Source: Eucalyptus grandis (lineage: Eukaryota > Streptophyta > Magnoliopsida > Myrtales > Myrtaceae). Taken from it: a stretch of DNA of 64,000 nt. Under the pieces are notes generated by a model, which was given only the letters and a program-made list of their open reading frames with translations, made no database searches and was not told the DNA's origin. Both the position numbers and the translations under genes were made by a program. Position 1 is the first letter of the stretch, and each line of letters opens with the position of its first letter. This document shows, piece by piece, positions 52,684 through 63,900 of this stretch. The DNA lies in contig NC_052614.1 in the NCBI RefSeq assembly GCF_016545825.1, positions 10,000,559 through 10,064,558 on the forward strand, read 5' to 3'.

Positions 52684-53149
52684 ATGATAAGCATTCTCCA
52701 TTGTAATCTTACAGAAACACAAATTTCAGGCAGCCTTCTTCTCATTGTTTTATGCTAGATGACAAGAAGGAAAAATCGGTTTGTCGTGAATGTGAAGCAT
52801 TCCCTTATTCAATTGAAGTTACTGTCTTCTCCAAATAGGAACTCTTGTCTTTGTTGCTTTTCAACGGGAAAAAGCTGTGGAGCTGGGAGAGGGGAGTCAG
52901 CAGTGGTGGGAGGTGAGGAGGATGCCTTCCAAGTATGTCACGATTTCATTAGTTTATCAATTAAAAGTGACAGAACCTTTGCATTGGAAAAGAACCGATG
53001 ACATGATTCTCATGTTAAAGTACCTTTAATCTTAGTGGATTCTCAGCTCCACCCATTATTTCCCTTTACAACTTGCTGGTGTCGTCACCAAATTCCTCGT
53101 CACTGGGTCATCTCTACCTCACTGCAGGTCAGCATTTCCGAAAGAAACA
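52684..53149. other. intergenic, no gene recognised
   Basis: 3' flank of the PPR gene; no domain in the frame at 52759-53001. Confidence 0.4.
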
Positions 53150-53581
53150 TAGAACTTCATCGAGGGGAGATGCTGAGTTAACTTGCTGGCGAAGGAGTGT
53201 GTTAAAACTCAACACTGACAGGGCCACCAAAGGCAACCTGGGTGCTGCCAGAGCTGGTGGTATGTTCAGAGATGGAGGAAGAAAATGGATTGGAGGCTGC
53301 ACAAGTTTGGTGGGCATTGGCATATATGCTCTTCCACCAAAGCGGAATTTTGGGCTCTATACTGCTCGACCTTCGAAGATGCTCGTAGTTGAAGTGGATT
53401 CGTTGTTGGTTATAGAGTTGTTAAGGAACAAGGACAGGAGTACAACGAAGCGGAATCCTTTTGCTGAATCGAATCGAACGGCCACAATTTGGGATGTATT
53501 ACAAGAACGGACAGCAGATTAGTTTGGATTTTCCTTTGGCTTCTAGCCCTTTGTACCCACACAGGAAAAAAAAAAAAAAAA
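53150..53581 (+). mobile_element. decayed LINE 3' end (RNase H fragment) with poly(A)
   Basis: Translation gives KLNTDRATKGNLGAARAGG, then FRDGGRKWIGG and VVEVDSLLVIELL. These match the N-terminal strands and the second acidic motif of plant LINE-type RNase H (normally LNTDGA...KGNPG). Asp-Arg instead of Asp-Gly, and loss of the middle, show decay. A run of about 19 A at 53563-53581 marks the tail, followed by a short GAA repeat. No target-site duplication was identified. Confidence 0.65.
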
Positions 53582-53903
53582 AAGAAGAAGAAGAAGAAGC
53601 AGAGTTTGAATTATTATTTTTTTCGGTCATAAGAGTTTGATGTTGACTCACGGGAATACAAAGATATATTTGATGTTCGCTCGCAATCTTCTTTTTATAT
53701 TATGATCAGGATTCCTTGTTTTTCCTTTATTTTTTTTATATTTATTTTGGCCGTATCTCCAAACAAAAGGATCCATGACAAAGAATCGAAAAAAAGGAAG
53801 ATAATTTAAAAATTGTTCGTCTTGTATGGGTGAAAAAATGTGAAGCGGATGAAGGGTACCAAAGTATTTTTGTTGGGGACACAGCCAATCTTTCCATCGA
53901 ACG

Positions 53904-53923
53904 AAATCAGTCAAGAACCTGTT

Positions 53924-53961
<38 letters not shown>

Positions 53962-53969
53962 GTCTAGAA
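53904..53969. repeat. long poly(A) insert flanked by a near-exact 14-base direct repeat
   Basis: AAATCAGTCAAGAA at 53904-53917 and AAATCAGTCTAGAA at 53956-53969 flank only CCTGTTC plus about 34 A. It looks like a retroposition event so strongly 5'-truncated that almost only the tail was inserted. Confidence 0.65.
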
Positions 53970-55329
53970 GAATTTTTTTTTTCTCAATTTCCATCTTTTG
54001 ATTTATTTGTCTCTTGAATGTAATGATAATTTAAATCGATTTATTTCCCATGGCGCTGAGCTCGTTCCCCTCGTTCTCCAAAAGAAATATTACAAAAATC
54101 ACTCTTCCGTTCATTTGTATATATTGTTTTAATTTCCTCTTTAACTTTTCTACTTGATAAATAGTGAGACTAAACTCACAACGATAGAGGGAGAGACGGA
54201 AGTGCATACAAAACCCAACGAACGGAAACTAAAAAAATAAAATAATAGGTCAATTAAAGTTCGCCAGACCATAATAATACATCAACTAATATGATACATC
54301 TAACCCTTTCCTATGAACTTCACGCTTTTATTAGAAAAAAGAAATCACAATACAAATGTCAATTCAATCATAAATCTTTCCATTGACTTATTAAGTTCTA
54401 AACATCTTAAAATGTTAATATGGTCAATTGGTTGAAAATCATTGACCTAGAATGGGTTGTCTTATATAGCACAATCAATACTAAGGTGAATAACTTTTTA
54501 ATTTTTTCCTTTTTTTTACCTTTATTTCTTTCGTTTTTTTTTATTTATTGTTTTGCCTAAGGTAAGTGAGAGTCATCAGCCAACCCTGCCCAGATTGATA
54601 AAATGCTTAGTACTGATAAAGTCAAATTAAAATGTCTATAAAACTGCATCCGTACGAATTTATGGCTTATTTTACTAATCATCCCCTTTCTCAACACTAG
54701 ACCTAAACAGGGATCGATTACGGTCCAACACGGCATGCCGCTTTTGGCCGACCTCGGATAATGCTTGAGATGCAAGAACCAAATCAGCGACATCCACGTG
54801 AGAAACCCCCCGACTTCAGTTCGGGTCGGTCCATGCAAAACCAAGAACGAATCATCTGCTCACACACGTGCTCGCTACATACATACAGACAGATAGCACG
54901 TTCGCTGTTTATTAATGACTTCCCATACCAAAAGTCAAACTCTTCAATTATAATTCACATTAATATCAAAGATTCAATAATTACATCCCCCTCCCCCCAA
55001 AAAAAAAACACTTTAATGCCACTGCACGTTACTCGAAACCAAAAAAAAAACTATTTTTTAGTTGAACCGAAACTTAATCCGCCTCGCGAAATTACAGAAA
55101 TGCCCCTGAGCCCATCAGCTTCGAGCCAGGGAAAAAAAGGGGGAAAAAAGGAAGCAATCTTCTCACCTGTTCGTTCCAAACTGCATTTCTTTAGCGTCAT
55201 TCCCTATGCTTGACCATCAAGGACAGCGAAATGACGGCGATGCCCGCGCTCCGACGCGAGCGGGAGGCTCCGCCGAGGAGGGAGGTGGCGGGGCGGAACC
55301 GGGCATCCCGCTCTCTCTCTCTTTCTCCC
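53970..55329. other. intergenic; family 2 MITE arm and the 3' flank of the DUF4408 gene
   Basis: 54355-54480 has the family 2 left-arm texture (AATTCAATCATAAATCTTTC, TAAGTTCTAAACATCTT). From about 54700 the sequence has mixed composition with no recognised gene. The last 150 bases are probably the 3' UTR of the minus-strand gene. Confidence 0.45.
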
Positions 55330-56490
55330 TCACGAAGCGCCCCTGCTCAGCATCTCCTTGAGGCGCATGATCGAGTCGAGCCTCTCCAGCTTCAGGTCCC
55401 GCTTGAACCGGTTGATGAAGGCGTCGGCTTTCGCGTCGATCTCGTCTTCTTCCTCGGGCGCCGGCGCCGCCGCGGTGCCGCTCTTTTTCCTGCCCTCCCT
55501 CGCTGTCTTGGGCCTCCGGCGTTCCACATGGTCCTCCTCCTCGTCCTCGAACTGCCCGACTGCCGACCTCTCGCTGGCTGACTTCTTCATCTTGGCGGGG
55601 AGCCGCCGCGCCGGACCCTCGCCGGGGGTGGTCGTCTTCGGGTCTGACCTGACCCTCCTCACTTGATGGTCCTGACGGGCCCGGCCCGCGTCGGCGTAGG
55701 GGACCCAGTCGTGGTCTACGGAATCGGAGTCGACTCCGAGGTGGTGAGGCGCGTCCTCATCCGGGTCGGGCTCGCTCGATCTGTAGAACGAAGAGAACTT
55801 GATGGACTTGACGCGCCCGAGGAGAGACGGGGCGCGGGCGAGCCGGGGCGGCTCGGCTCCGTCCGCGTACTCCGGTCCCGACGGACGCTCGTCGTGGTCG
55901 GCTTGCGGCTGGTCGTAGCTCGGCGCTTGGTACTTGTAGAGAGAGAAGTCGAAGGACTTGAGCCGGTCGACGAGGGAAGGCGCACGGGCGAGAGGCGGCG
56001 GATCGGCTGGGTGGGAGAACTGCGGCTCCGGGTACGGCGAGCCTTGGACGGGGAGGGGGTCGGGTTCGGGATAGCCAGCGGGGTGGTCGTACTTGTAGTT
56101 GTGGAGGGAGAAGTTGATGGCCTTGAACCGTTCGACGAAGGACGGGGCGCGGGCGAGCGGGGGCGCGTCGACATGGGCGGCGTAACCGTGATCCGGGTAA
56201 GAGTGCGGCTCGTACCGGGCGTGCGCCGGCTCCGGCTCCAGCTCGGGGTATCCGCCGCCGTGGTGGCCGAACTTGTAGAGGGAGAAGTCGATGGACCTGA
56301 CGCGCTCGAGGAAGGAAGGAGCGCGGGCGAGCGGGGGGGAGTGGTCGGGGCCGAGATGGTCGTGGTAATGGGGGCGCGGCTTCGGGGGGGAGGAGGTGAG
56401 GCGGGAGGTGAGGACGATGGTGCCGATCACGATGTTGAGGACGATGAAGAGGGAGCTGGGGGTGAGCCAGCCCTCCATGAAAGCCCACAT
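55330..56490 (-). CDS. DUF4408/DUF761 protein with four internal repeats
   Basis: A single exon of 386 residues. The N-terminus, MWAFMEGWLTPSSLFIVLNI followed by VIGTIVLTSRL, is one membrane segment of DUF4408 type. The C-terminus, EIDAKADAFINRFKRDLKLE and then RLDSIMRLKEML, is a DUF761 (cotton-fibre) motif. The middle carries four copies of a roughly 23-residue unit, P-x-LARAPS followed by (ER/DR)hKSIxFSxY, near residues 52, 110, 165 and 217, separated by Pro/Tyr/His-rich linkers. A basic, Ser-rich stretch (VRRVRSDPK, KMKKSASERS) follows. Related plant genes are induced by pathogen signals (A70-like), but their biochemical role is unknown. The coding region is very GC-rich, which creates long spurious frames on the other strand. 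Confidence 0.88.
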   Translation of the reverse strand: MWAFMEGWLTPSSLFIVLNIVIGTIVLTSRLTSSPPKPRPHYHDHLGPDHSPPLARAPSFLERVRSIDFSLYKFGHHGGGYPELEPEPAHARYEPHSYPDHGYAAHVDAPPLARAPSFVERFKAINFSLHNYKYDHPAGYPEPDPLPVQGSPYPEPQFSHPADPPPLARAPSLVDRLKSFDFSLYKYQAPSYDQPQADHDERPSGPEYADGAEPPRLARAPSLLGRVKSIKFSSFYRSSEPDPDEDAPHHLGVDSDSVDHDWVPYADAGRARQDHQVRRVRSDPKTTTPGEGPARRLPAKMKKSASERSAVGQFEDEEEDHVERRRPKTAREGRKKSGTAAAPAPEEEDEIDAKADAFINRFKRDLKLERLDSIMRLKEMLSRGAS

Positions 56491-56632
56491 GGCCTCGGAA
56501 CACCGTTACTTTTCCGCACCTCCTTCTTCGCCGCTGCGCTTCTGGATTTTCTAGGGTTTCGTCTGGATAGAGAGGGAGAGAGGGAGATGGTTTTTGGAGA
56601 TGATGGTGGAGGAGATGCGGAGGCTGCCGAGA

Positions 56633-56643
56633 CGTATTTATGC
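56633..56643 (-). promoter_or_regulatory. TATA box of the DUF4408/DUF761 gene
   Basis: On the minus strand CATAAATAC, about 145 bases upstream of the start. Between it and the ATG lies AAACCCTA (about 56550), a telo-box-like element frequent in plant leaders. Confidence 0.55.
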
Positions 56644-58234
56644 TGGGGCCGGAGGAGCGATGATGATACCTGGGTTTGGCCGTCCGCCTCCGGGAATTTG
56701 CTTCGATTTTTCGTTTTACTATTGTGGGAAAGGAAAAAGGTCACATCGGTGTCAGCCACGTGGGATATTTTAGGTTGTGAAAAATCAAACCTTTTCTTTA
56801 GACGAAGACTTCGACGGTTGAGTCAAGCCCTACATAGCGACGTGACATCATTTGAACAGTGAAATCTAGTCCGGCCCATCGAATAAAAAACAAAGAAGGA
56901 ATAATTACACAAACTATCTCTCAATTTTAACATAACACGTAATATATTATTTGAATTTTTAATTCATTCCGTTCAGTCTCCAAACTTTAACCTAGTTTCT
57001 AAAATTTTCATATATTTAATTTTTGATGGTTGATTTTTTTTTACAAATATTCAATTTAGTCTTTAAATTAATCTTGTCCTAATGTTCGATATTGACCCCG
57101 AACTTAAATTAATATAAAAAGAATGTTGAATATTTTTATATAGTTCGGGGATCAAATTGAATATTATTGAAAGTTCAATAATCATAATGAATATATTAAA
57201 AGTTTAAAGAATTACATTGCACATTAGATTAAAGTTTATATATTATATTGAACAAATTAAAATTTCATGAATTACGTTACATATTAAATAAAGTTTGAGA
57301 ATCATTTGTGTAATTTTATAAGTTTTCAAACTTTTGCACTTTGATGTCATTATCTTGGAGCTAAATTTGCTATGGTTTTGAAGGCAAGAATCAATATGCA
57401 AACGTGCCAAAGAGAGGCCAACGGAATTCAATGTGCACTCTAATCGAGGCGATCAAACTTCCAAACGCTGGGAAGCCACGCTGCGGTTTCATGCTCGATC
57501 ACAAAAGCGTACGAACGAGACTTCAATGGAGTGCGGGATTCGACGAATTTCTACTTAGTGAAAAGTAAATTGTGAGAAAATAAAAATGTACCGAAATGAG
57601 GACGTATCGAAAGGAAAAGGAATACGAAAGAGACTTTGGTGGACCGTGAATTCTAATAACCCTTTCATGAAGGGATTAAAAAAAGAAGAAGACGAAACTT
57701 GATTGGCAAATTTAATGAACCAAGAAATCGTTGCATCGATTTTGTAGATGGGGATTATTAGCATTTTGTGCCGGTAGATAGATAATATGTGGACATAAAA
57801 TCTGAAAGGTCGATGAAGGAAAGAGGGAGTGGAATCAATGCTTGGAGTGGCCACCATCCATCAACTGACAGGCCCTTGTCCTCTTCTGCGTATCCCCAAA
57901 ATTATCGTGCACCGAATACTGACAAAGCTACATGGGCCTCCATGGCGTCTTATAGCCGCTGTGGCCCGCAACATCCCTGTTTCCTTCAAATTTGACAGCC
58001 ACCGCCCTTTGAATTTAGAACCATTTATTTCCCAAAGAAAATGACATTTCAGTAAAATATTTTTTTAGAATTCACTCTCTAGAAAAATGGCAATATATCA
58101 TTCTGATGTTTGACTGAAATTTAAAATTAAACTAAGAATCATTTAGCGAATAAGATTTGACTTGATTTTCCTAAATAAATATATATTATTCAAGCATGAG
58201 TATTATGCACATAAACAACTAAGGAAATAGGCAT

Positions 58235-58920
58235 GGGCATCGAGTTCCTGGGTAGGAGCACTTGCACCGATCTAGGGTCCACAGAAACCGTGCTCGAGAG
58301 CTCGATGCTCGTGCTCAACTCCTTGTCTCCCTAGCCCGAATCCATAGAGGCCGAGTTTGGGTCCATGAAATCCAAGCCCCAAAGCACAATACTCACTCCC
58401 ATGTTCATTCCCGAGCTTGGGTCCGTTAAGGCTAGACTCGAGACCCAATGCCAATGCCCAATTCCCACTCGTGCCCGAGTCCATCCAAGTCGAACCCCAA
58501 ACCCCTACACCTAGGACCTCGTTGGTTATGCTTGGGTCCATCAAGGAGGAACCCATGCTTGAGCCCTAACCCCTTCGCTGGGGTCTATTAAGATGAGGCT
58601 TAGGATCTTGGCACAAGTGTCGGAGCCTTACATTAATGGATCGAGTGTAAGTTTTAGGACTAGGGTATGAGCATGGGGATCTCAAATGTATTATCAATGG
58701 ATCTGGGTGCAAGCATTGGAGACCTAAGCACGAGCATTGGGGTCCCAATCTCAACATTGATGGACTTAGGCATTAGCGTGCGCACTAGGACATGAGCATG
58801 AGTTTTGGGGTCTCGAGCCTAATCTCAATGGACCCAGTATGGGTATTGAGATCTCAAGCTCGACCACATTGGACTTGGGCCTTGGTGAAGGGGTCTTATG
58901 CTCGGGCTACCAAGAGGCTA
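58235..58920. repeat. diverged minisatellite-like array with a change of orientation
   Basis: Units of roughly 50-70 bases contain words such as GAGCATTGGGGTC, CATTGATGGACTTAG and CAAGC(T/A)CG. From about 58600 they are on the plus strand. Before that, at about 58270-58580, the words appear as reverse complements (GGGTCCATCAAGG, GACCCAATGCCAATGCC). The corresponding array in copy 2 (62655-62925) is shorter and all in plus orientation. Confidence 0.6.
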
Positions 58921-59567
58921 GGAAAAAGCTTTGAGATTTCTATGCTCAAGTAGAATATTTGGTCCAAACGTCGAAATCTAGTCATATTTAAAAAAATGAT
59001 TTCATATATTTTAAAGGAGAAAAGCATTCTTGAATTTTAGTGTAGATTTTCCATTAACGAAGAAACATTTTGCGCTAACTCATTTTCTTAAGCGAATCAA
59101 ATGTCGAAAAATGAGAAAAATGATTTTCGCAAAACAACCGGAGAAATTCTATTTCCAGACCTTTTAGATTTTACTAAAACAAGTCGACTATGCTTCAAAA
59201 CTCTAGCGAAAACTAACGAGCGACACCTCCAAATTAAGACAAATTAGTAAAGGTCACCTTCCCGTAGATGCGAGATTTTACCCCAATGCGACCCCTCGAG
59301 GTCAGGCCTCAACTCAGATAGGTAATCCCTCGCATAATCGGAGAGCAAATGCATAATGAAATAATACCAGATTAATGATGCATACGTGTCGAATTTTGTC
59401 TAGAAGTCGGGCTAATCTGAACTCGAAATTCGAAGTCCTGGCTTCACATTTTCAACGCTCGCAGTAGTGATTCCGAGAAATCGAGGAGGCATAAAAATCA
59501 AAGCTGCGATCCACACCGACGTGGACGATGGACACGCGTCAAAGCGATCCCCGCAATCCCCGTAATC

Positions 59568-59846
59568 CATGGGACATTGCCGCACAAATCCAAATGGGCC
59601 GGGCTTCTCTGGCTTCTTTACCCCACATAAACATTACCCATTGCTTTAGGGAACAAAACAAAATCGCTGATTGGGTGGTTAAAGCCCAGCTCAACCATAA
59701 CCTCCCGAACAATTGGGTGTCGAGTCCACCACAGCCTCTGTTTAGTCTTCTTTGTTCTGAATCCCAGAGGGGATCTTGTTCTACGTTATCTCTTTAAGTT
59801 GAAATGAAATGCAGCTTTTTCGTCCAAAAAAAAAAAAAAAAAAAAA
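59568..59846 (+). mobile_element. 5'-truncated LINE 3' end with poly(A) and 21-base target-site duplication
   Basis: The flanks 59547-59567 and 59847-59867 are identical except one base. The 279-base insert ends in about 21 A. It encodes ITHCFREQNKIADWVVKAQL, the last helix region of a LINE RNase H, followed by LPNNWVSSPPQPLFSLL and a stop. The site is empty in the duplicated copy near 63545. Confidence 0.85.
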
Positions 59847-59984
59847 ATCCCCGTAATCCCCGTAATCAAACGATCATCAGTCGCAATCATTATCTATCAA
59901 AAATTCAAGACGCATCGGTGACGCGCAGGACCAGAATATTCGGGATGATGGCCATGGCGGAACCACCGTAATTGTTTTTAGGAT

Positions 59985-60305
59985 TAATATTAACGAAAAT
60001 CCTAAATGGATATATTTAGGATAAATTTATTCTAAATAAATTTTTTGAATATCAAAAATCTTAAATTGATATGTTTATGACAAATTTACTTTTCATTAAT
60101 TTTCGTTAAAATTTGATTAATATTAAGAAAAATCACAAGCTAATATACCAATGATAAATGGAGAGCAAAACTCCAAATTAATATACCAATTAATTATTAC
60201 ATGTCATCTGACTCAATAATTTGATGGTAGAATTCAACAGAACTTAGCGGAAGGATCAATTTATCCAAGATATATTAATTTAAGATTTTTTTATAATATC
60301 AACCC
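59985..60305. repeat. family 1 MITE-like element inside duplication copy 1
   Basis: Inverted halves: AAAATCCTAAATGGATATAT and TTTATGACAAATTTAC on the left, TTAATTTAAGATTTTTTTAT on the right. It is related to 12535-12880. The homologous place in copy 2 (about 63670-63690) lacks it, since only CCTTTTGTTTTTACGACG is found there. Confidence 0.65.
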
Positions 60306-60560
60306 TTCTTTTTTACGACGGAAGGTTAGAAGAGAGGCCGGAAGGAAGACCGGAAGGAAGAGCAGCAGATGTGACGGAAACAGCTGTTATCATGAACGGA
60401 GGATTTGCCGATGAAAATGGTAACTTGGATGATTTAGAAAGGTCCATTTCCCATCCCAAAATGGTTTTGATCTCGATGTAGAGAAGGCGACATAGCACAT
60501 AGCGACAGCAATGTTTCTTCCATTCTATAGAGCTTTTAGGACATCATTGTCCGAACAACG

Positions 60561-61447
60561 GCGGTTAGTCTTCCTTTTTTCTGATTCGCGCCGGCTTTTT
60601 GGTTACCAAAGTGGAAGGTGATGGAGGAAAAGTTTTAAATTTATGCTTATTTTGTATCCCCATTCCTCAATTTTCCTTCACTTCCCAGGCTTCCAAACAA
60701 AGCAAAGTGCATCTCTAGCCGGCATGATTGTTTCTTGTGTGTTATTTTATTTTATTTTATTTGGGCGTTAGTGATCGTGGTTTTCAATCCGCTCCAAAAA
60801 TGATTTTGTTGCATGTAATTAAGAAGGTTGAGCTCAAGAACTCACCTGTGAATGGGCTTTATCAAAAAATAAAGGAAAAAGGATGAAATATCAAATGCGC
60901 TGAAGAAAACTTAGGTTGAAAGTATTCATATATGAACGGCGTGCATTTGGATTGATTGGTGACCCTTGCCAAAAGCTACTACAACTAGCCAAGGGTCGCC
61001 AAACCCTTGCTCGCAGTTGGCGAGGATCATCGGCCCTTACTAAGGCCTTGGCAACCCTCGCTTCCCCTCATTAAGACCCTAATAGCCCTTTCTAGCGACG
61101 GCACGCTCTTGTTGTTGCTCCTTTTTTTGTATTTTTTTTTATATATTTATTCTATTCAATTAATATTTTGGTTTTAAAAAATTATAATTTAATCCAAAAT
61201 GATGCCATTTTAATGTTGTGCCCTATGCTTTAGCTACGTCATCGTCATCTAGAAAAGAAAAATATTCAAAACATTACATTAGTATTTTCTATTAATTTAA
61301 ATAGATGAAGTTAACTTAATGACTTGATTGTACTAATTTGACAAATTTTATGACTTAATTATATCTTTCGTAAATTTTAGGATTCAACTGTACTTTCGTA
61401 ATAAATTTTAAAACTTTTACTATATATATAACCCTTTGTTTTATTAT
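60561..61447. other. spacer between the two duplication copies; family 2 MITE-like sequence
   Basis: 60950-61430 carries the GC-richer middle (CAAGGGTCGCCAAACCC, GGCCTTGGCAACCC) and the right arm (GACTTAATTATATCTTTCG) of the family 2-type element. No gene is seen at 60561-60950. Confidence 0.5.
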
Positions 61448-63900
61448 GGATGAAGTGGAAAAAGGACACATCAATATGACTCGCGTGGTTATTTCAGTGG
61501 CAACAAATCAAATGATTCCTTGAGACGAAGACTCGACGGTCAAGCCCTTCAAAATAAACAGTTATCATTTGCACCATGAACACTCCTTTGGCCTTTTAAG
61601 AAAAAGGAATAATGATGCAGACTGCCTTTTGAGGAAAAGGAATAATTATGCAGACTGTCTTTAAATTTTGGTCCGATGTGTAATGTAATATCTGATTTTA
61701 GTTCAATGAGCAATATAGCTCATGAAGTTTTAATGTTTTTAGTATAATTCATTAATTTGTGTACACACTCAATTTAGTCAATATTGTCCATGAACTTGAA
61801 TTAATTGAAGAATAACATTGAACATTTTAATATAATCTAATGATTAAAAAGAATATGCAGCAAAAGTTCAAAGATTGCGTTGAGTCAAATTTCGGAGATC
61901 ATTTGTGTAATTTTTTCTACGAAAAACCTAAATATTTCAAGTTTGCAGACTTTTGCCTTTTGGTCTTGTTACTTGGAGATAAAATTGCTGCACATCCCCC
62001 TTACGAATTGCACGATTTTGTTGGTGAGAATCGATCTGCGAACGTGCATCGAGGCGACCAAACTTCCAGACTCTTGGACACAACCCGACGGCTTCATGCT
62101 CGAGCACAGAGCATATGAACAAGGCTTCGGTTGAATTTGGATCCTACCGATTCCTATCCGATGGAAAGTAAATTGAGAAGAAAATTAAATGGCACCGAAA
62201 CGAAATGAAATGCATAGAAAGGAAGTGGAATCCCACCTTAAACATGGAACCCTTTCTGAAAAGACAGAAAGATGGAAACTTGATTGATTGGGAAAGATTA
62301 ACGAACCCAATTGTCGCATCGATTTTGTGGACGAGAAAAAGCATCTTCTTGTGTGGGTTGGTAAGACAGTGTGTGAACATTAAATGTGAAATGTTGCTGA
62401 GAGTAGAAAAAGGAGTGGACCAGGGCTGCAACGAACGGGCCCTTGTCTTTACGCGCGTCTGCCCCCGAAAACTTTCTCGTACTCCGGAGACTGATGAGTC
62501 CACGCGGGCCACCACTGTGTCTCAGAAAAAATTGTAACAATTTTCTATATTCAACTGAAATCTGAAAATTGAACCGAAGAATAATAGGAAATTTTATTTT
62601 GATTTCTTAAATAGATATGCATTATCCGAACGTTATTGATATACATGTGGATGGCTTAGGAAACAGTCATGGGCATTGAGATCCCATTGCTAGTGTTTGA
62701 ATTTGACCTTAATGGACCTCGGCATGAGTGCCAAAACCTGATCACGAGCATGGGGGTCCTAAGCTTGGCATCAATGGACTCAGGGGTGGGTGCCAATGAT
62801 CTAAGCACAGACTTGTGGGGAATTGAGCACAAGTGCAGGTCTCACGCCTGGCCTAAATGGACTTGTTCGTTGGGATCTCCAGCCCCACCATGATGGACTC
62901 AAGCTTGGGTTGCTAAGGGGCCTAGAAACAAGTTTTGGGGTTCTTGTGTTCAAACACAGAGTTTTTAGTTCAAACGTTAATGAGTAATTTATATATTGAA
63001 AAATGATTTCATATTTTTTAGAGAGGATATAATTTTCTTAAATTTAAACATAGGTTTTTATTGACTATCTATAGACTCATTTTCCTGAGAATCCAAAAGC
63101 CAAAAAACACGAATTTTTTTTTTCTAAAAATGTTTTTCACGAAATAAATAACATATAAGGAAAAATTTTATTTACATAATTATTATTAACCGTGCGTCGA
63201 AACTCAAATAAAAACTTACGAACCACGTCTCCCAATTAAGGAGGACTAGTCATGTATGGATAAACGTAATACTAATCGATAATAGAAGTCACTATTGTGG
63301 ATTTGAAACTCAGTCTCCTTCGCATGATTGGAGAAGGAATATAAAGCAATACCGGATTAATACGTATGTCTTCGAATTTGCCTAGAAATCGGGTAAAATC
63401 TCAAGTCGAAATTCAAAGTCCTAGTTTCACGTTTTCAACGATCGCACGAGCGATTCCGAGAATCCAAGAGGCATAAAGGAATCAAAGTCGCTATCCACCG
63501 ATGTGCGGACAAAAGACACGCGTCCAGTGGTCTCTTGCAATCCCCATCGATCAAACGACTTGCGATCCCAATCATTATCTTCCAAAACGCAAGGCACGGC
63601 CCGGCAGTGACGGGCACGATGACGCCAGCGACTGGAACTGGAATGTTGATGCTGAGTGCTCCAGCTGGACCCCCCTTTTGTTTTTACGACGAAGCTAATT
63701 ATGGAGAGTTCCGGAAGAAAGAGCAGCGGATGCGACAGAAGGCAGCTCTCTGTCATGAACAGTGGGATTTGTCGATAAGAATGCGCGACTTTGGTAAATT
63801 GAACACTCCGCCCAAAGTGGTTTGGTCGTAAAAAGGAGAAAGGGACATTCGCGGCTGCAATGTTTGTTTAGTACTTCATTAGCTTAGATGATCGTTGTCG
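61448..63900. repeat. segmental duplication, copy 2
   Basis: The second copy of the DUF4408 upstream flank, without the gene. It starts next to MITE sequence and has its own changes, including a tandem duplication of about 34 bases at 61595-61665 (AAAGGAATAATGATGCAGAC and AAAGGAATAATTATGCAGAC). The minisatellite is contracted. It ends near the window edge; the last 100 bases hold nothing recognisable. Confidence 0.8.

Larger units (their letters stand above)
56725..60560. repeat. segmental duplication, copy 1 (upstream flank of the DUF4408 gene)
   Basis: Co-linear with 61448-63900. Matching landmarks: AGACGAAGACTTCGACGG at 56804 against AGACGAAGACTCGACGG at 61524; GAGGCGATCAAACTTCCA at 57445 against GAGGCGACCAAACTTCCA at 62051; ATGGGCATCGAG at 58232 against ATGGGCATTGAG at 62670; and GGAAGAGCAGCAGATG at 60355 against AAGAGCAGCGGATG at 63720. 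No conserved reading frame. Copy 1 is longer because of a larger minisatellite, a LINE fragment and a MITE. Confidence 0.8.

Noticed and set aside
55663..56862. 399-codon open frame on the plus strand opposite the DUF4408 gene
   Set aside because: It is the antisense of a very GC-rich coding exon; the composition (Val/Gly/Arg-rich) and lack of any domain show it is a shadow.
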